A stretch of DNA of 64,000 bases, from NCBI RefSeq assembly GCF_002964605.1, contig NZ_PQDH01000010.1, positions 100,278-164,277 of the forward strand, read 5' to 3'. A model generated the notes under the pieces. The model was not told the DNA's origin, made no database searches, and saw only the letters and a program-made list of their open reading frames with translations. The stretch is from Vallitalea okinawensis. Lineage in GTDB: Bacteria; Bacillota; Clostridia; Lachnospirales; PQDH01. The number at the start of each line of letters is the position of its first letter. Position 1 is the first letter of the stretch. Shown here piece after piece: positions 7,356-17,498 of the stretch. Both the position numbers and the translations under genes were made by a program.

Positions 7356-8279
7356 GTGAGAGATTCAGTTATCGCTAAGAGATTAGGTCTAAAATATCCC
7401 ATTTTCCAAGGCGCAATGGCTTGGGTTGCAGAACATAACTTGGCAGCAGCTGTATCCAATGCTGGAGGCTTAGGCATCATAGCAGCCGGCACAGCACCTG
7501 CAGACATGGTTAGGGATGAAATTAGAAAAGCTAAAGCACTAACAGATAAGCCATTTGGTGTTAATATTATGCTCTTAGCAGACAATTGCGATGAAGTTGC
7601 TAAAATTGTTTGCGAAGAAGGTGTTCAAGTCGTAACGACTGGCGCAGGTAATCCACAGAAGTATATGGAAATGTGGAAAGAGCATGGTATCTTTGTTGCT
7701 CCAGTAGTACCAGCTGTTTCACTTGCTAAAAGGATGGAAAAGTATGGCGCAGATGCAGTTATTGTAGAAGGCTGTGAAGCTGGAGGTCATATTGGAGAAG
7801 TCACTACCATGGCTCTCGTTCCTCAAGTAGTTGATGCAGTTAACATTCCAGTAATCGCTGCCGGAGGTATTGCTGATGGTAGAGGTATTGCTGCAGTGAG
7901 CATGTTAGGTGCAGATGCTATGCAAGTTGGTACTAGATTCTTAGTAGCTCATGAATGTGTTGTACATGATGATTACAAAGAAAAAGTTTTAAAAGCTAAA
8001 GATAGAGATGCTGTAGTATCAGGACGCTCTACAGGTCATCCAGTGAGATCACTGAAAAATAAATTAACAAGAGATTTTGCTAAGCTTGAGAAAAACGGTG
8101 CTGATAGTGAAGCAATTGAAAAATTAGGTGCTGGTGCACTTCGATTAGCAGTTGTAGAAGGTGATGTTAATAACGGATCTCTTATGGCTGGGCAAATTGC
8201 TGGTCTTGTTTCTAAGAGACAAAGTTGTGAAGATATCATCGTTGAAATGTTTACACAAGCAGAAGAACTAATGAAATAA
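7356..8279 (+). CDS. fabK: enoyl-ACP reductase II (FMN-dependent)
   Basis: 307-residue TIM-barrel flavoprotein that reduces enoyl-ACP in the last step of each elongation cycle. The N-terminal KYPIFQGAMAWVAEHNLAAA, the EGCEAGGHIG motif with the conserved His, and GGIADGRGIAAVSMLGADAM (FMN phosphate binding) identify the FabK/nitronate monooxygenase superfamily. The position inside the fab operon, between acpP and fabD, decides for FabK. FabK replaces FabI in many Firmicutes and is naturally insensitive to triclosan (established knowledge). The start is GTG with AGGGAG 8 bases upstream. Confidence 0.93.
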   Translation: MRDSVIAKRLGLKYPIFQGAMAWVAEHNLAAAVSNAGGLGIIAAGTAPADMVRDEIRKAKALTDKPFGVNIMLLADNCDEVAKIVCEEGVQVVTTGAGNPQKYMEMWKEHGIFVAPVVPAVSLAKRMEKYGADAVIVEGCEAGGHIGEVTTMALVPQVVDAVNIPVIAAGGIADGRGIAAVSMLGADAMQVGTRFLVAHECVVHDDYKEKVLKAKDRDAVVSGRSTGHPVRSLKNKLTRDFAKLEKNGADSEAIEKLGAGALRLAVVEGDVNNGSLMAGQIAGLVSKRQSCEDIIVEMFTQAEELMK

Positions 8280-8310
8280 TCGACCAGGTGGTGTCAGAGG
8301 AGGTATCTTT

Positions 8311-9258
8311 ATGGGTAAAGTCGCATTTTTATTTTCAGGTCAAGGTAGTCAATATGTAGGTATGGGTAAAGAAATTGCTGAGTCATTTGAGGTTAGCAAA
8401 AGTGTATATAAGCAAGCAGACCATGCTCTTGGTTTTTCATTGAGTGATATGTGCTTCAGTGGTGACGAAGCGGAACTTAATTTAACAGAAAATACACAGC
8501 CTGCTGTATTAACAACATCCATAGCTATATTAGAGGCGATTAAGCAATACGGTGTAGCGCCAGATGTGGTAGCTGGATTAAGTTTAGGAGAGTATTCGGC
8601 ATTAGTATGTAATGGTGTCCTAGGCTTTGAAGATGCTGTTAAACTGGTTAAAAAGCGTGGTAAGTACATGCAAGAAGCTGTGCCAGAAGGTAAAGGCACA
8701 ATGGCGGCTATTCTTGGACTTGATCGAGAAAAGGTAGAACTCATTTGTGAGGAAATGTCCACATATGGAATCGTAGAACCAGCTAACTATAATTGCAAAG
8801 GTCAGATTGTTATCGCAGGTGAAGTTGCAGCTGTTCAGGCGGCATGCGATAGAGCAACTGAGTTAGGAGCAAAAAGAGCTATTATGCTTAAGGTTAGTGG
8901 ACCATTCCATACAACAATGCTACAACCAGCAGCGGATAACCTTGAAAAAGAATTAAAAAATATGCCACTTAATACCCCAGAGGTACCTTATGTAACCAAT
9001 GTAACAGGAGAGTATGTACATGACCATAAAGAAGTAAAAACACTCTTAAAGAAACAAGTCATGTCCCCTGTATATTGGGAAGATAGTATTAAGAAGATGA
9101 TTAATGAAGGTGTTGAAACTTTCATTGAGATCGGACCAGGTAGATCATTAAGTTCTTTTGTTAAAAAAGTAGATAGAAAGAAAAAGATCTACAATGTCGA
9201 AGATCTAAGCTCCTTGAGTAAAGTTGTTAAAGAGATAAAGGAAGTGGACATATGTTAA
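8311..9258 (+). CDS. fabD: malonyl-CoA:ACP transacylase
   Basis: 315-residue acyltransferase that loads malonyl groups on ACP. Visible are the N-terminal FLFSGQGSQYVGMG, the nucleophile Ser91 in GLSLGEYSAL, the catalytic His in SGPFHTTML and the C-terminal FIEIGPGRSLSSF. Length is normal. It overlaps fabG by 7 bases, indicating translational coupling. Confidence 0.96.
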   Translation: MGKVAFLFSGQGSQYVGMGKEIAESFEVSKSVYKQADHALGFSLSDMCFSGDEAELNLTENTQPAVLTTSIAILEAIKQYGVAPDVVAGLSLGEYSALVCNGVLGFEDAVKLVKKRGKYMQEAVPEGKGTMAAILGLDREKVELICEEMSTYGIVEPANYNCKGQIVIAGEVAAVQAACDRATELGAKRAIMLKVSGPFHTTMLQPAADNLEKELKNMPLNTPEVPYVTNVTGEYVHDHKEVKTLLKKQVMSPVYWEDSIKKMINEGVETFIEIGPGRSLSSFVKKVDRKKKIYNVEDLSSLSKVVKEIKEVDIC

Positions 9259-9998
9259 AGATAGATGGCAAGGTTGCGGTTATAACTGGCGCCAATACAG
9301 GGATCGGACGTGAAACAGCTATTTCTTTAGCTAAACAAGGTGCAACTGTTGTGATTAACTACGTTGTAGGTGAAGAGTTAGCTGAAGAAGTAAAAAAGGA
9401 AATTGAGAGCTTCGGTGGAAAAGCCATCGTTAAGTATTGTGATGTAACTTCTTTTGAAGATACAAAAGTAATGATGGATGAAATCAAAAAAGAATTAGGC
9501 TCTTTAGATATATTAGTAAATAATGCAGGTATAACAAGAGATACTCTTTTACTAAGAATGAAAGAAGAAGACTTTGACAAAGTAATAGATGTCAATCTTA
9601 AAGGAGCTTTTAATTGCGTAAAGCATGCTAGTAAGATCATGATGAAGCAAAGAAGCGGTCGAATTATTAACATTTCATCAGTAGTTGGACTTATGGGGAA
9701 TGTAGGACAATGTAACTATTCTGCCTCAAAAGCTGGGTTACTAGGGATTACAAAGTCTGCGGCAAGGGAACTTGCACCTAGAGGCATCACTGTAAATGCC
9801 GTAGCTCCAGGTTTTATTGAATCAAAAATGACAGAAGTATTAAGCGATGATATTAAAGAAGCCATGTTAAGTAACATACCATTAAAGTCTTTTGGTAAAG
9901 CTAAAGATATAGCAAATGCTGTTACTTTCTTAGCTTCAAATGAGGCACATTACATTACAGGTCAAGTCATTAGTGTTGATGGTGGAATGTACATGTAG
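9252..9998 (+). CDS. fabG: 3-oxoacyl-ACP reductase
   Basis: 248-residue short-chain dehydrogenase that reduces beta-ketoacyl-ACP with NADPH. The Rossmann motif TGANTGIGRE (about residues 12-21), the NNAG motif, and the catalytic Ser (INISSVVG), Tyr and Lys (YSASK) are all present. The C-terminus (ITGQVISVDGGMYM) is typical of FabG. The start overlaps fabD. Confidence 0.96.
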   Translation: MLKIDGKVAVITGANTGIGRETAISLAKQGATVVINYVVGEELAEEVKKEIESFGGKAIVKYCDVTSFEDTKVMMDEIKKELGSLDILVNNAGITRDTLLLRMKEEDFDKVIDVNLKGAFNCVKHASKIMMKQRSGRIINISSVVGLMGNVGQCNYSASKAGLLGITKSAARELAPRGITVNAVAPGFIESKMTEVLSDDIKEAMLSNIPLKSFGKAKDIANAVTFLASNEAHYITGQVISVDGGMYM

Positions 9999-10014
9999 AA
10001 GGAGGTTTCTCTAA

Positions 10015-11253
10015 ATGAAACAACATAGAGTAGTCGTAACGGGTCTAGGTGCCATTACACCAATTGGAAATGATACAGAGACATTTTGGGAAAAAGTTAA
10101 GAACGGGGAATGTGGTATAGATTTTATATCTGCATTTGACACAAAAGAATTTAAAGCAAAGTTAGCGGCTGAAGTCAAAGGTTTCGATGCAAAGAAGCAC
10201 ATTGATAGAAAAGCTGCTCGTCGAATGGATCGCTTTACTCAATTTGCTGTTGTGGCGGCAAAAGAAGCTTTAGACCAATCAGAAGTGGATTTAGATGCTA
10301 TAGATAAAGAGCGTTTTGGCGTAGTTGTTGGTTCTGGAATGGGAGCATTAGGAACCATTGAAACGGAAGTTGTTAAACTAAAAGAAAAAGGCGCTAAGCG
10401 AGTGGCTCCACTTTTTATTCCAACTGTTATCTCCAATATGGCTGCAGGTAATATTGCTATACAGTTTGGTGCAAAGGGTATATGTACGAATGTTGTTACA
10501 GCTTGTGCATCAGGAACCCACTGTATTGGTGAAGCATTTAAAATGTTGCAAGTGGGCCGTGCTGATATGATATTAGCTGGAGGTACTGAAAGTACCATTA
10601 CACCTCTTGGGTTAGCTGGATTCCAATCCTTAACAGCTTTAAGTGAAAGTGCTGATCCTAAAAAGGCATCACGCCCATTTGATAAGAAAAGAGACGGCTT
10701 TGTTATGGGTGAAGGTGCAGGAATACTTTTATTGGAGACATTAGAACATGCAAAGCAAAGAGGAGCAAATATTTTAGCTGAAGTAGTTGGGTACGGTGCT
10801 ACATGTGATGCTTTCCACATAACTTCACCAGCAGAAGACGGAGATGGTGGTGCAAGAGCTATGGAACTAGCTGTAGAAGATGCAGGAATAGCTCCAGAAG
10901 AAGTATCATACATTAATGCACACGGAACAAGTACACCGATTAATGATAAGACAGAAACTGCTGCTATTAAAAAGACTTTTGGTGACCATGCTTACCGTAT
11001 TCCAGTAAGTTCAACTAAATCAATGATAGGTCATTTATTAGGTGCTGCTGGCGGTGTTGAATCTGTTGTATGTATTAAAGCTCTTCAAGACGGTTATATT
11101 CCTGCTACAATTGGTTATGAAACCAAAGATCCGGACTGCGATTTAGACTACGTACCAACAATTGGTCGTAAGAAGGATATAGAGTATGCTATGACAAACT
11201 CATTAGGCTTTGGTGGACATAACGCAACATTACTGTTTAAAAGGTGGGAATAA
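10015..11253 (+). CDS. fabF: beta-ketoacyl-ACP synthase II
   Basis: 412-residue elongating condensing enzyme. The Cys-His-His triad is visible: Cys164 in TACASGTHC, His in NAHGTSTPIND and His in SMIGHLLGAAG; GFGGHNATL lies near the C-terminus. It is the only KAS I/II gene in the operon, so it presumably does all elongation rounds. It has a strong AGAAGGAGG site and a 16-base gap from fabG. Confidence 0.96.
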   Translation: MKQHRVVVTGLGAITPIGNDTETFWEKVKNGECGIDFISAFDTKEFKAKLAAEVKGFDAKKHIDRKAARRMDRFTQFAVVAAKEALDQSEVDLDAIDKERFGVVVGSGMGALGTIETEVVKLKEKGAKRVAPLFIPTVISNMAAGNIAIQFGAKGICTNVVTACASGTHCIGEAFKMLQVGRADMILAGGTESTITPLGLAGFQSLTALSESADPKKASRPFDKKRDGFVMGEGAGILLLETLEHAKQRGANILAEVVGYGATCDAFHITSPAEDGDGGARAMELAVEDAGIAPEEVSYINAHGTSTPINDKTETAAIKKTFGDHAYRIPVSSTKSMIGHLLGAAGGVESVVCIKALQDGYIPATIGYETKDPDCDLDYVPTIGRKKDIEYAMTNSLGFGGHNATLLFKRWE

Positions 11254-11255
11254 GT

Positions 11256-11720
11256 ATGGATTTTAAAGACATCGAAAAGTTAGTTAAACTAACCGATGAG
11301 TCAGGTTTAACCCATTTAGAAATTAAAGACAAAGATTTTAAAATAACTCTTAAAAAAGAGAAAGAACAGGTAAGTGTACCTTATCAACAACCTATTTCAA
11401 CTACAGTTCCGGTAACTACTCAGTCACCTTCTGTAGCCCAGCCAGTAGAAACAAAGGCTGATGAAAAAGTGAAACCAGATAACATTAAGGTGATCAAGGC
11501 ACCTATGGTAGGTACTTTTTATGCCGCTTCAGGTCCTGATGTAGAACCTTTTGTTAAAGTTGGCGACAAGGTTAAGCAAGGTGATACAGTTTGTATATTA
11601 GAAGCCATGAAACTTATGAATGATATTGAAAGTGAGTTTACTGGCACAGTTGTTAACATTTTGGTTGCTAATGAAGATATGGTCGAATATGGGCAACCTC
11701 TAATGGAAATAGAAGTTTAG
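11256..11720 (+). CDS. accB: biotin carboxyl carrier protein of acetyl-CoA carboxylase
   Basis: 154-residue BCCP. It has an N-terminal helical region, a Thr/Pro/Val-rich linker (about residues 40-75), and a C-terminal biotinyl domain with Lys119 in EAMKLM. It carries the carboxybiotin between AccC and the AccDA carboxyltransferase. ATG 11256 is chosen because AGGTGGG lies 7 bases upstream; an in-frame GTG at 11244 is part of that ribosome site. The start lies 2 bases after the fabF stop. Confidence 0.95.
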   Translation: MDFKDIEKLVKLTDESGLTHLEIKDKDFKITLKKEKEQVSVPYQQPISTTVPVTTQSPSVAQPVETKADEKVKPDNIKVIKAPMVGTFYAASGPDVEPFVKVGDKVKQGDTVCILEAMKLMNDIESEFTGTVVNILVANEDMVEYGQPLMEIEV

Positions 11721-11725
11721 AGAAT

Positions 11726-11742
11726 AGCCCCTTATAGGGGCT
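11726..11742 (+). other. intercistronic hairpin accB-fabZ
   Basis: AGCCCC/GGGGCT stem with a 5-base loop and no T-run. It is likely an mRNA-stability or processing element rather than a terminator, because the operon continues. Confidence 0.4.
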
Positions 11743-11805
11743 GTAATTATTTAAACAGAAAATGGTTTTGTTAATAAATTTCGTACAAATGAAAGGGGTA
11801 TAGGT

Positions 11806-12231
11806 ATGTTAGATATTAAGCAAATACAAGAAATAATACCACATCGTTACCCATTCTTATTGATTGACCAAATTGGTGAATTAGAGTCTGGGAAAAAAGC
11901 GGTTGGTTATAAAAATGTAACGATGAACGAGTATTTCTTTCAAGGGCACTTCCCACAGGAGCCAGTAATGCCTGGTGTTCTTATTATAGAAGCATTGGCT
12001 CAAGTAGGTGCTGTAGCTATTCTTAGTCAAGAAGAGATGAAGGGTAAGATCGCTTACTTTGGTGGTATTAATAAAGCTAAATTTAAAGAAAAAGTAGTTC
12101 CTGGTGACCGTTTAAGACTTGAAGTAGAGATCGTTAAAGTAAAAGGGCCAGTAGGTGTAGGAAATGCAGTTGCATACGTAGGTGACAAAAAAGCTTGCCA
12201 AGCAGAATTAACATTTATAGTGGGTCAATAA
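11806..12231 (+). CDS. fabZ: 3-hydroxyacyl-ACP dehydratase
   Basis: 141-residue hot-dog-fold dehydratase. The family signature is complete: [10 protein letters not shown], then catalytic His48 in [13 protein letters not shown] and Glu62 in IIEALAQ. It dehydrates beta-hydroxyacyl-ACP. No FabA or FabM gene for introducing a double bond is seen in the window, so how this species makes unsaturated fatty acids is not shown here. A GAAAGGGG ribosome site is present. Confidence 0.96.
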   Translation: MLDIKQIQEIIPHRYPFLLIDQIGELESGKKAVGYKNVTMNEYFFQGHFPQEPVMPGVLIIEALAQVGAVAILSQEEMKGKIAYFGGINKAKFKEKVVPGDRLRLEVEIVKVKGPVGVGNAVAYVGDKKACQAELTFIVGQ

Positions 12232-12282
12232 GGTTTTAGCATACTTCTTACATGAGTAGCACAAAAGTTTGAAAGGTAGTGA

Positions 12283-13641
12283 ATGAAAATGTTTAGTAAG
12301 ATTTTAATTGCAAATAGAGGTGAAATTGCTGTACGTATTATCCGCGCATGTCGAGAGATGGATATAGAAACAGTAGCGGTATATTCAACTGCAGATGCAG
12401 AAGCACTGCATACACAGTTAGCTGATGAAGCAGTTTGTATAGGTGAAGCCAATCCATTAAAAAGTTATTTGGATATGAAAAGTATATTATCAGCAGCAGT
12501 TTTAACTGGAGCAGAAGCTATTCACCCCGGATTTGGCTTTCTATCTGAAAACTCTAAGTTTGCCACAATGTGTGAGGAGTGTGGTATTACATTCATTGGA
12601 CCAACAGCAGATATGATTGATCGAATGGGTAATAAATCTGAAGCTAGAAAGACCATGATAGCGGCTGGTGTACCAGTGGTTCCAGGTTCAGAGGGAGCAA
12701 TAGAAAGTATAGAGGCAGGATTAGCTCTAGCAGAAGACATCGGCTTCCCAGTTATGATTAAAGCATCAGCAGGCGGTGGAGGTCGTGGTATGCGGATTGC
12801 CCATAACAAAGATGAGTTTATCAATAACTTCAATACAGCCCAAGCAGAAGCCAGAACAGCATTTGGTGATGATACAATGTATATTGAGAAATACATTGAA
12901 GAACCAAGACATATCGAGTTTCAGATTATTGGTGATGAACATGGTCATGTTATTCACCTTGGTGAGAGAGACTGTTCTATTCAGAGACGTCATCAAAAAG
13001 TAATTGAAGAGGCACCTTCAGCAGCTTTAACAGAAGAGATAAGAGTTGCCATGGGAAAAGATGCTGTTAAGGCCGCTCGATCCATTAATTATAAAAACGC
13101 AGGGACAATTGAGTTCCTATTAGATAAGCACGGTGTTTATTACTTCATTGAAATGAATACTAGAATTCAAGTTGAACATCCTATAACAGAGATGATAACA
13201 GGTATTGATCTGATAAAGGAACAACTCAGGGTAGCAGCAGGTGAAGAGTTAAGTATTGGCCAAGAAGATGTTGTTATTAAGGGGCATGCTATTGAATGTA
13301 GAATCAATGCTGAAGACCCCAGCAATAATTTCATGCCATCTCCAGGAAAAATCGATCAGCTTTATATACCAGGAGGCTTTGGGGTGCGTGTAGATAGTGC
13401 TGTTTATAATCAATACAAAATACCTCCTAACTATGATTCTATGATCGCTAAGCTGATTGTTCATGATACAGATCGCGACAAAGCTATAGGGAAGATGAAA
13501 AGAGCCTTAGGTGAATTTGTTGTTAATGGAATCAAAACCAATATAGACTTCCAATACGCTCTTATTAATAATGAAAAATTCCAAAAAAATCAAATTGATA
13601 CAGCTTTTATCGAGAAAAACTGGAGTGATTTAAATGCTTAA
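12283..13641 (+). CDS. accC: acetyl-CoA carboxylase, biotin carboxylase subunit
   Basis: 452-residue ATP-grasp enzyme that carboxylates biotin on AccB. The N-terminal [20 protein letters not shown], the glycine-rich ATP loop ([13 protein letters not shown]) and the [19 protein letters not shown] signature are all intact. Length is typical. It overlaps accD by 8 bases. Confidence 0.96.
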   Translation: MKMFSKILIANRGEIAVRIIRACREMDIETVAVYSTADAEALHTQLADEAVCIGEANPLKSYLDMKSILSAAVLTGAEAIHPGFGFLSENSKFATMCEECGITFIGPTADMIDRMGNKSEARKTMIAAGVPVVPGSEGAIESIEAGLALAEDIGFPVMIKASAGGGGRGMRIAHNKDEFINNFNTAQAEARTAFGDDTMYIEKYIEEPRHIEFQIIGDEHGHVIHLGERDCSIQRRHQKVIEEAPSAALTEEIRVAMGKDAVKAARSINYKNAGTIEFLLDKHGVYYFIEMNTRIQVEHPITEMITGIDLIKEQLRVAAGEELSIGQEDVVIKGHAIECRINAEDPSNNFMPSPGKIDQLYIPGGFGVRVDSAVYNQYKIPPNYDSMIAKLIVHDTDRDKAIGKMKRALGEFVVNGIKTNIDFQYALINNEKFQKNQIDTAFIEKNWSDLNA

Positions 13642-14542
13642 AAATTATTTTAAGAAGACCAAATACATTGCTATGCCATCAGAACCCAAAACCATTCCAC
13701 AGACAGAGAAAAAAGACAATTCGAAAGTATCTATTCCAGAGGGAGCATGGTTAAAGTGCGATAGCTGTAAAAATACTTTATATAAAAAAGACATGGATGA
13801 GAATCAAAAAGTATGTCCGCATTGTCAAAAACACTATCGTCTTGATGCATATGGTAGACTTCAGTTGATATTAGATGATGATACCTTCAAGGAATTTGAT
13901 AAAGAACTGGAATCAGAGAACGTATTAAGTTTCCCGAATTATAGTGAAAAAGTTAATGTGTTGCAGCAAAAAACATCCTTAAGATCTGCAGTAGTTACTG
14001 GTGAAGGTCTAATAAATGGATACCCTGCTGTCATAGCCGTAATGGACAGTCGATTCATGATGGGAAGTATGGGGCAGGCAGTGGGTGAGAAAATAACGAG
14101 GGCTATTGAAAAAGCTACAAAAAAAGGCTTACCCATTCTTATTTTTACAGCGTCAGGTGGAGCTCGAATGCAAGAAGGTATTTTCTCTCTCATGCAAATG
14201 GCAAAAACTTCAGCTGCCTTAGCAAAGCATCATGATGCAGGATTGCTTTATATATCTGTTATTACCGATCCTACAACAGGTGGTGTTACAGCAAGTTTTG
14301 CTATGTTAGGGGATATTATTATAGCTGAGCCAGGCGCTCTCATTGGGTTTGCTGGCAGAAGAGTAATTGAGCAAACCATTGGTGAGAAGTTACCTGAAGA
14401 TTTTCAGACAGCGGAGTTTCTAATGGAGCATGGTTTCGTGGACGCTATTGTACCACGAAAAGAGATGAAAGAAACATTAGCTAAAATTATGTTAATGCAT
14501 GGTGTAGAACAAGTAGTTAAGGAGAATGAGTATTATGCTTGA
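13634..14542 (+). CDS. accD: acetyl-CoA carboxylase, carboxyltransferase beta subunit
   Basis: 302-residue crotonase-fold subunit. The N-terminal zinc ribbon ([10 protein letters not shown] and [10 protein letters not shown]) is typical of AccD. It is followed by the carboxyltransferase core with [10 protein letters not shown] and [12 protein letters not shown]. It works with AccA to form malonyl-CoA. The start overlaps accC and the end overlaps accA, indicating tight coupling of the two carboxyltransferase subunits. Confidence 0.96.
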   Translation: MLKNYFKKTKYIAMPSEPKTIPQTEKKDNSKVSIPEGAWLKCDSCKNTLYKKDMDENQKVCPHCQKHYRLDAYGRLQLILDDDTFKEFDKELESENVLSFPNYSEKVNVLQQKTSLRSAVVTGEGLINGYPAVIAVMDSRFMMGSMGQAVGEKITRAIEKATKKGLPILIFTASGGARMQEGIFSLMQMAKTSAALAKHHDAGLLYISVITDPTTGGVTASFAMLGDIIIAEPGALIGFAGRRVIEQTIGEKLPEDFQTAEFLMEHGFVDAIVPRKEMKETLAKIMLMHGVEQVVKENEYYA

Positions 14543-15470
14543 GTTTGAAAAAGAATTAAAACAAATTGAAGATAAAATCCATGAACTTGAAAAGCTCTCC
14601 AAGAATACTCATGTAGACGCTGATATTGAGTTAGCAGGTCTTTATAAGAAGGTAGCTAAAATGAAAGACCAAGCCTATAATAATATGACACCTTGGGAAA
14701 AAGTTTGTACAGCTCGTCTAGCTGACCGACCAACAGCTCTAGACTACATCAATCGCATTTTTGATGATTTCATTGAGTTTCATGGAGACCGTAATTTTGG
14801 AGATGATCCATCTATCGTTGGTGGTATTGCTAGATTAGGAAGTTTACCAGTAACTGTAATAGGACAGCAAAAAGGAAGAACCACTAAGGAGAATATAAGA
14901 CGTAACTTTGGTATGCCACATCCAGAAGGCTATCGTAAGGCTCTTCGTTTGATGAAACAAGCAGAAAAGTTTGGAAGACCAATTATTTGTTTAGTTGATA
15001 CACCTGGTGCTTTCTGTGGTATTGGAGCTGAGGAGAGAGGGCAAGGAGAAGCTATTGCTAAGAATCTTTTAGAGCTATCTGTTTTTAAAGTGCCTATTAT
15101 TTCCATAGTCATCGGAGAAGGTGGTAGTGGTGGTGCTTTAGCAATAGGTGTTGCAGACCAAGTATGGATGTTTGAGCACTCCATTTATTCAATCTTGTCA
15201 CCAGAAGGATTTGCTAGTATTCTTTGGAAAGATGCATCTAGAGCAAAGGAAGCTGCTGGAGTGATGAAATTAACAGCTCAGGATCTTAAAGAATTTGGTG
15301 TAATAGAGAAAGTTATTGAGGAGCCTATTGGCGGAGCCCATAAAGATGTTGATGAAATGGCAAATAGGCTAAAAGAAAACCTAGAAAATGAGATGCAAAT
15401 ACTTATTAAAATGAGTAAAGAAGAATTATTGAATGCTCGATATCAGAAATTAAGATTTAGCTATTGTTAA
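14535..15470 (+). CDS. accA: acetyl-CoA carboxylase, carboxyltransferase alpha subunit
   Basis: 311-residue partner of AccD. A coiled-coil-like N-terminus ([20 protein letters not shown]) precedes the crotonase fold with [31 protein letters not shown] and [12 protein letters not shown]. It is the last gene of the operon. ATG 14535 fits the GGAG site better than the in-frame ATG 14526, which would be only one base from it. It overlaps accD by 8 bases. Confidence 0.95.
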   Translation: MLEFEKELKQIEDKIHELEKLSKNTHVDADIELAGLYKKVAKMKDQAYNNMTPWEKVCTARLADRPTALDYINRIFDDFIEFHGDRNFGDDPSIVGGIARLGSLPVTVIGQQKGRTTKENIRRNFGMPHPEGYRKALRLMKQAEKFGRPIICLVDTPGAFCGIGAEERGQGEAIAKNLLELSVFKVPIISIVIGEGGSGGALAIGVADQVWMFEHSIYSILSPEGFASILWKDASRAKEAAGVMKLTAQDLKEFGVIEKVIEEPIGGAHKDVDEMANRLKENLENEMQILIKMSKEELLNARYQKLRFSYC

Positions 15471-15503
15471 GTTATCGATTCTAATAACAATTAAAGTGTG
15501 AAC

Positions 15504-15547
15504 ATCATGAATTTTACTATTAACCCCTAATCGGTTAAAATCATGAT
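15504..15547 (+). terminator. A/T-rich hairpin after accA
   Basis: ATCATGA(A)TTTTA pairs with TAAAATCATGAT. It lies between accA and the stronger hairpin at 15554 and may be a first, weak 3' structure of the fab-acc transcript. Confidence 0.35.
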
Positions 15548-15553
15548 CTATAT

Positions 15554-15598
15554 AAAAGGAATGACTAGAGGGAGATATAGCCTCAGGTCATTCCTTTT
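15554..15598. terminator. bidirectional terminator between accA and the Xre regulator
   Basis: AAAAGGAATGAC/GTCATTCCTTTT, a 12-bp stem with an internal GAGG/CCTC extension. A-tract and T-tract are on opposite sides, so it can serve both converging transcripts. Confidence 0.75.
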
Positions 15599-15628
15599 AC
15601 ATTGCCATGACTAATTTGTGTTAAATAT

Positions 15629-16531
15629 CTATTTAATATAATACTTTTCTTTGAGTGCAGCTTGGATCTCATCAAGCCAATCTTGGCGACCTTGTACTTG
15701 GAAAAGAGATATAGCATGTTTTATGTATTTTTTTGCCTCAATGGTTTGATTTAGATGGTATAGGTCAATACCTTTTTGATAAAGTGCTTCAGCTAATAAA
15801 TAAATACTCTTACATTTGATAGCTATTTCAATAAATTGATCCATGTACATGATGGCTTCTTCATATTGATTGTCTTTACTTAAATATTTTGCTAAGTTAT
15901 ATAGAAGTATATGATAAACTTTAGAGGTATAAAAATCTAAATAAGTAGTTGAGACTTTATCCAGCAGATGTTTGTTAATACGAATAGCACATTTATAATT
16001 ACCTAGATCAGCATAGAGTTTAGTGATAGAATTAAGAATATGGAGTTCTTCTTTACTTAAAAATTCATCTAGGAGCTCTTCTATACAATTGAATTCCTTC
16101 GTTTGTGCTAAGGCTTCTTCTAATAATGTAAATGTTTCATCGATATCTGAGAAGAGTTCGTTGATGCAGATTGCTTTATTCCATAAATAAAACTGCTTAA
16201 TCTTATTATTTTGCAAGTCTTCATTGTTTACAGTGAGCAATTTTTCGTATAAACCTTGAAAATCATGATTTTCTCTAAGAAAAGTAATTTCTTCTTGCAC
16301 GCGCAGCAGCTTGAGAGGGTCACTGTACTCCGATAGATTCAGGTATTGTCTTATATCACCGCCGAGTTTAGTTGATAATTGTTCAAGTATATAAGAAGAG
16401 GGGATTCTTTTTCCAGTTTCGATTAAATAAATATACTGAGGGGAGCAAATGTCTTTTGCTAATTCCTTTTGGGTAAACCCCTTCTTCTCTCTAAAAAATC
16501 GAATAGTATTACCTAATATCTCTGGATTCAA
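15629..16531 (-). CDS. Xre-type HTH regulator with TPR-like C-terminus
   Basis: 300-residue regulator. The N-terminal HTH_3 domain (residues 6-60: GNTIRFFREKKGFTQKELAK, CSPQYIYLIETGKRIPS) binds DNA. The remaining 230 residues are all-helical, with repeating Tyr/Leu/Ala patterns (NYKCAIRINKHLL, QYEEAIMYMDQFIEIAIKC, AEALYQKGIDLYHL) typical of tetratricopeptide repeats. This is the layout of the Rgg/PlcR-like and related peptide-responsive families, but no peptide gene is seen nearby, so peptide sensing is inference. It is divergent from the small anchored protein at 16808. Confidence 0.8.
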   Translation of the reverse strand: MNPEILGNTIRFFREKKGFTQKELAKDICSPQYIYLIETGKRIPSSYILEQLSTKLGGDIRQYLNLSEYSDPLKLLRVQEEITFLRENHDFQGLYEKLLTVNNEDLQNNKIKQFYLWNKAICINELFSDIDETFTLLEEALAQTKEFNCIEELLDEFLSKEELHILNSITKLYADLGNYKCAIRINKHLLDKVSTTYLDFYTSKVYHILLYNLAKYLSKDNQYEEAIMYMDQFIEIAIKCKSIYLLAEALYQKGIDLYHLNQTIEAKKYIKHAISLFQVQGRQDWLDEIQAALKEKYYIK

Positions 16532-16807
16532 ACCATCACCTACTCCCTTATTAATAACATGAATATTGCAAATAAGTTTTACAATTCTCCAGTAGATTAT
16601 TGTTTTGTCTTAAAAACTTAGGGTGATTTCTTACGAAATAAAACAATTGTTATATTTACTAATAATAACATATATTATAAAATTAATACAGACATTTCGT
16701 AAGATTTAAGGACAAGTTATGAAAAAAAATTTTTATTAAAAATTGGGAACAATTTATACCTAAAAAGAGTCTATATAATTGAATTAGAAATTATAGGAGG
16801 GATTTAC

Positions 16808-17221
16808 TTGTCCTTGAAAGGGAAAACCGTTATAGTAGTTACAGGGATTTTTGTTATGGTAACCCTTGGTATCTTAGCCATGTTCGATGTCATCAGCCAA
16901 GCCTATCCGACTATTGTTCTTAATGAAGATGAAATTAATGAAATAAAAATAATTAATCAAGACAGATCCATTACCATATCCGATAAAGAGAAAAAGCAAA
17001 ATTTGTTTACACTATTTAAGGAAATTAAATTAGATGAAAAGTTAGCTTCTGATCAGGTGCCCTCTGGTTGGACATATAATGTTTATTTCTTTGATGAAAA
17101 AGGTGAAGCGTTTGACTTAGTTTTTGTAGGAGAGAATGTTCGCTATAAAGGTGATTGGTATAAAATTGATCAATGCATCATTATAGATTTACATAATTAC
17201 TTTGATATATATATAAATTAA
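16808..17221 (+). CDS. membrane-anchored protein of unknown function
   Basis: 137-residue protein with one N-terminal helix (about residues 7-30: VIVVTGIFVMVTLGILAMF) and a mixed alpha/beta extracytoplasmic domain of about 105 residues. I do not recognise the family. The start is TTG at 16808 with AGGAGGG 5 bases upstream. It stands alone between the divergent Xre/TPR regulator and a strong terminator, so that regulator is a natural candidate for its control. Confidence 0.7.
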   Translation: MSLKGKTVIVVTGIFVMVTLGILAMFDVISQAYPTIVLNEDEINEIKIINQDRSITISDKEKKQNLFTLFKEIKLDEKLASDQVPSGWTYNVYFFDEKGEAFDLVFVGENVRYKGDWYKIDQCIIIDLHNYFDIYIN

Positions 17222-17244
17222 TATATATAAATACCCCATAGGCC

Positions 17245-17290
17245 AGGTATACATAAAGCAAAAGCTTTATGTATACCTTATTCTTTTTCA
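17245..17290. terminator. strong bidirectional terminator
   Basis: Perfect 15-bp stem AGGTATACATAAAGC/GCTTTATGTATACCT with a loop of four A, then TATTCTTTTT. It ends the gene at 17221. Its right arm overlaps the stop of the small minus-strand ORF, so it could serve both strands. Confidence 0.85.
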
Positions 17291-17430
17291 AAGGCAAGGA
17301 TATAAACTTCCTTGTTCCGCTCTTGATTAAGAGTTTTTTCAAATCTTACAATATCAATTATTTCATTTTCAGATAATGGAGCATATTTAGCATCCTTAAG
17401 TTCATTAATATCTGGTTGATTCGTATGCAT
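17278..17430 (-). CDS. candidate small protein, 50 residues
   Basis: Minus-strand ORF MHTNQPDINE...VYILAFEKE, preceded by GGGTGA 4 bases upstream of its ATG; an in-frame ATG at 17442 would add 4 residues. It is acidic, soluble and without Cys. It ends exactly at the terminator. It occupies most of the gap between two confident genes and has amino-acid composition like a real protein (LSENEIIDIVRFEKTLNQER helix). The family is not recognised. Confidence 0.5.
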   Translation of the reverse strand: MHTNQPDINELKDAKYAPLSENEIIDIVRFEKTLNQERNKEVYILAFEKE

Positions 17431-17498
17431 TTTATCACCCATTCTTAAATATTCTTATTTATTATAACCCGAAGGGGTGGATTCAATGCATTATTTCA

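Noticed and set aside
10239..10913. Long antisense open frame inside fabF (and similar ones inside fabD, accC, lpd and others)
   Set aside because: They lie wholly opposite strongly supported genes, lack ribosome sites and have compositions expected of reverse-complement shadows.
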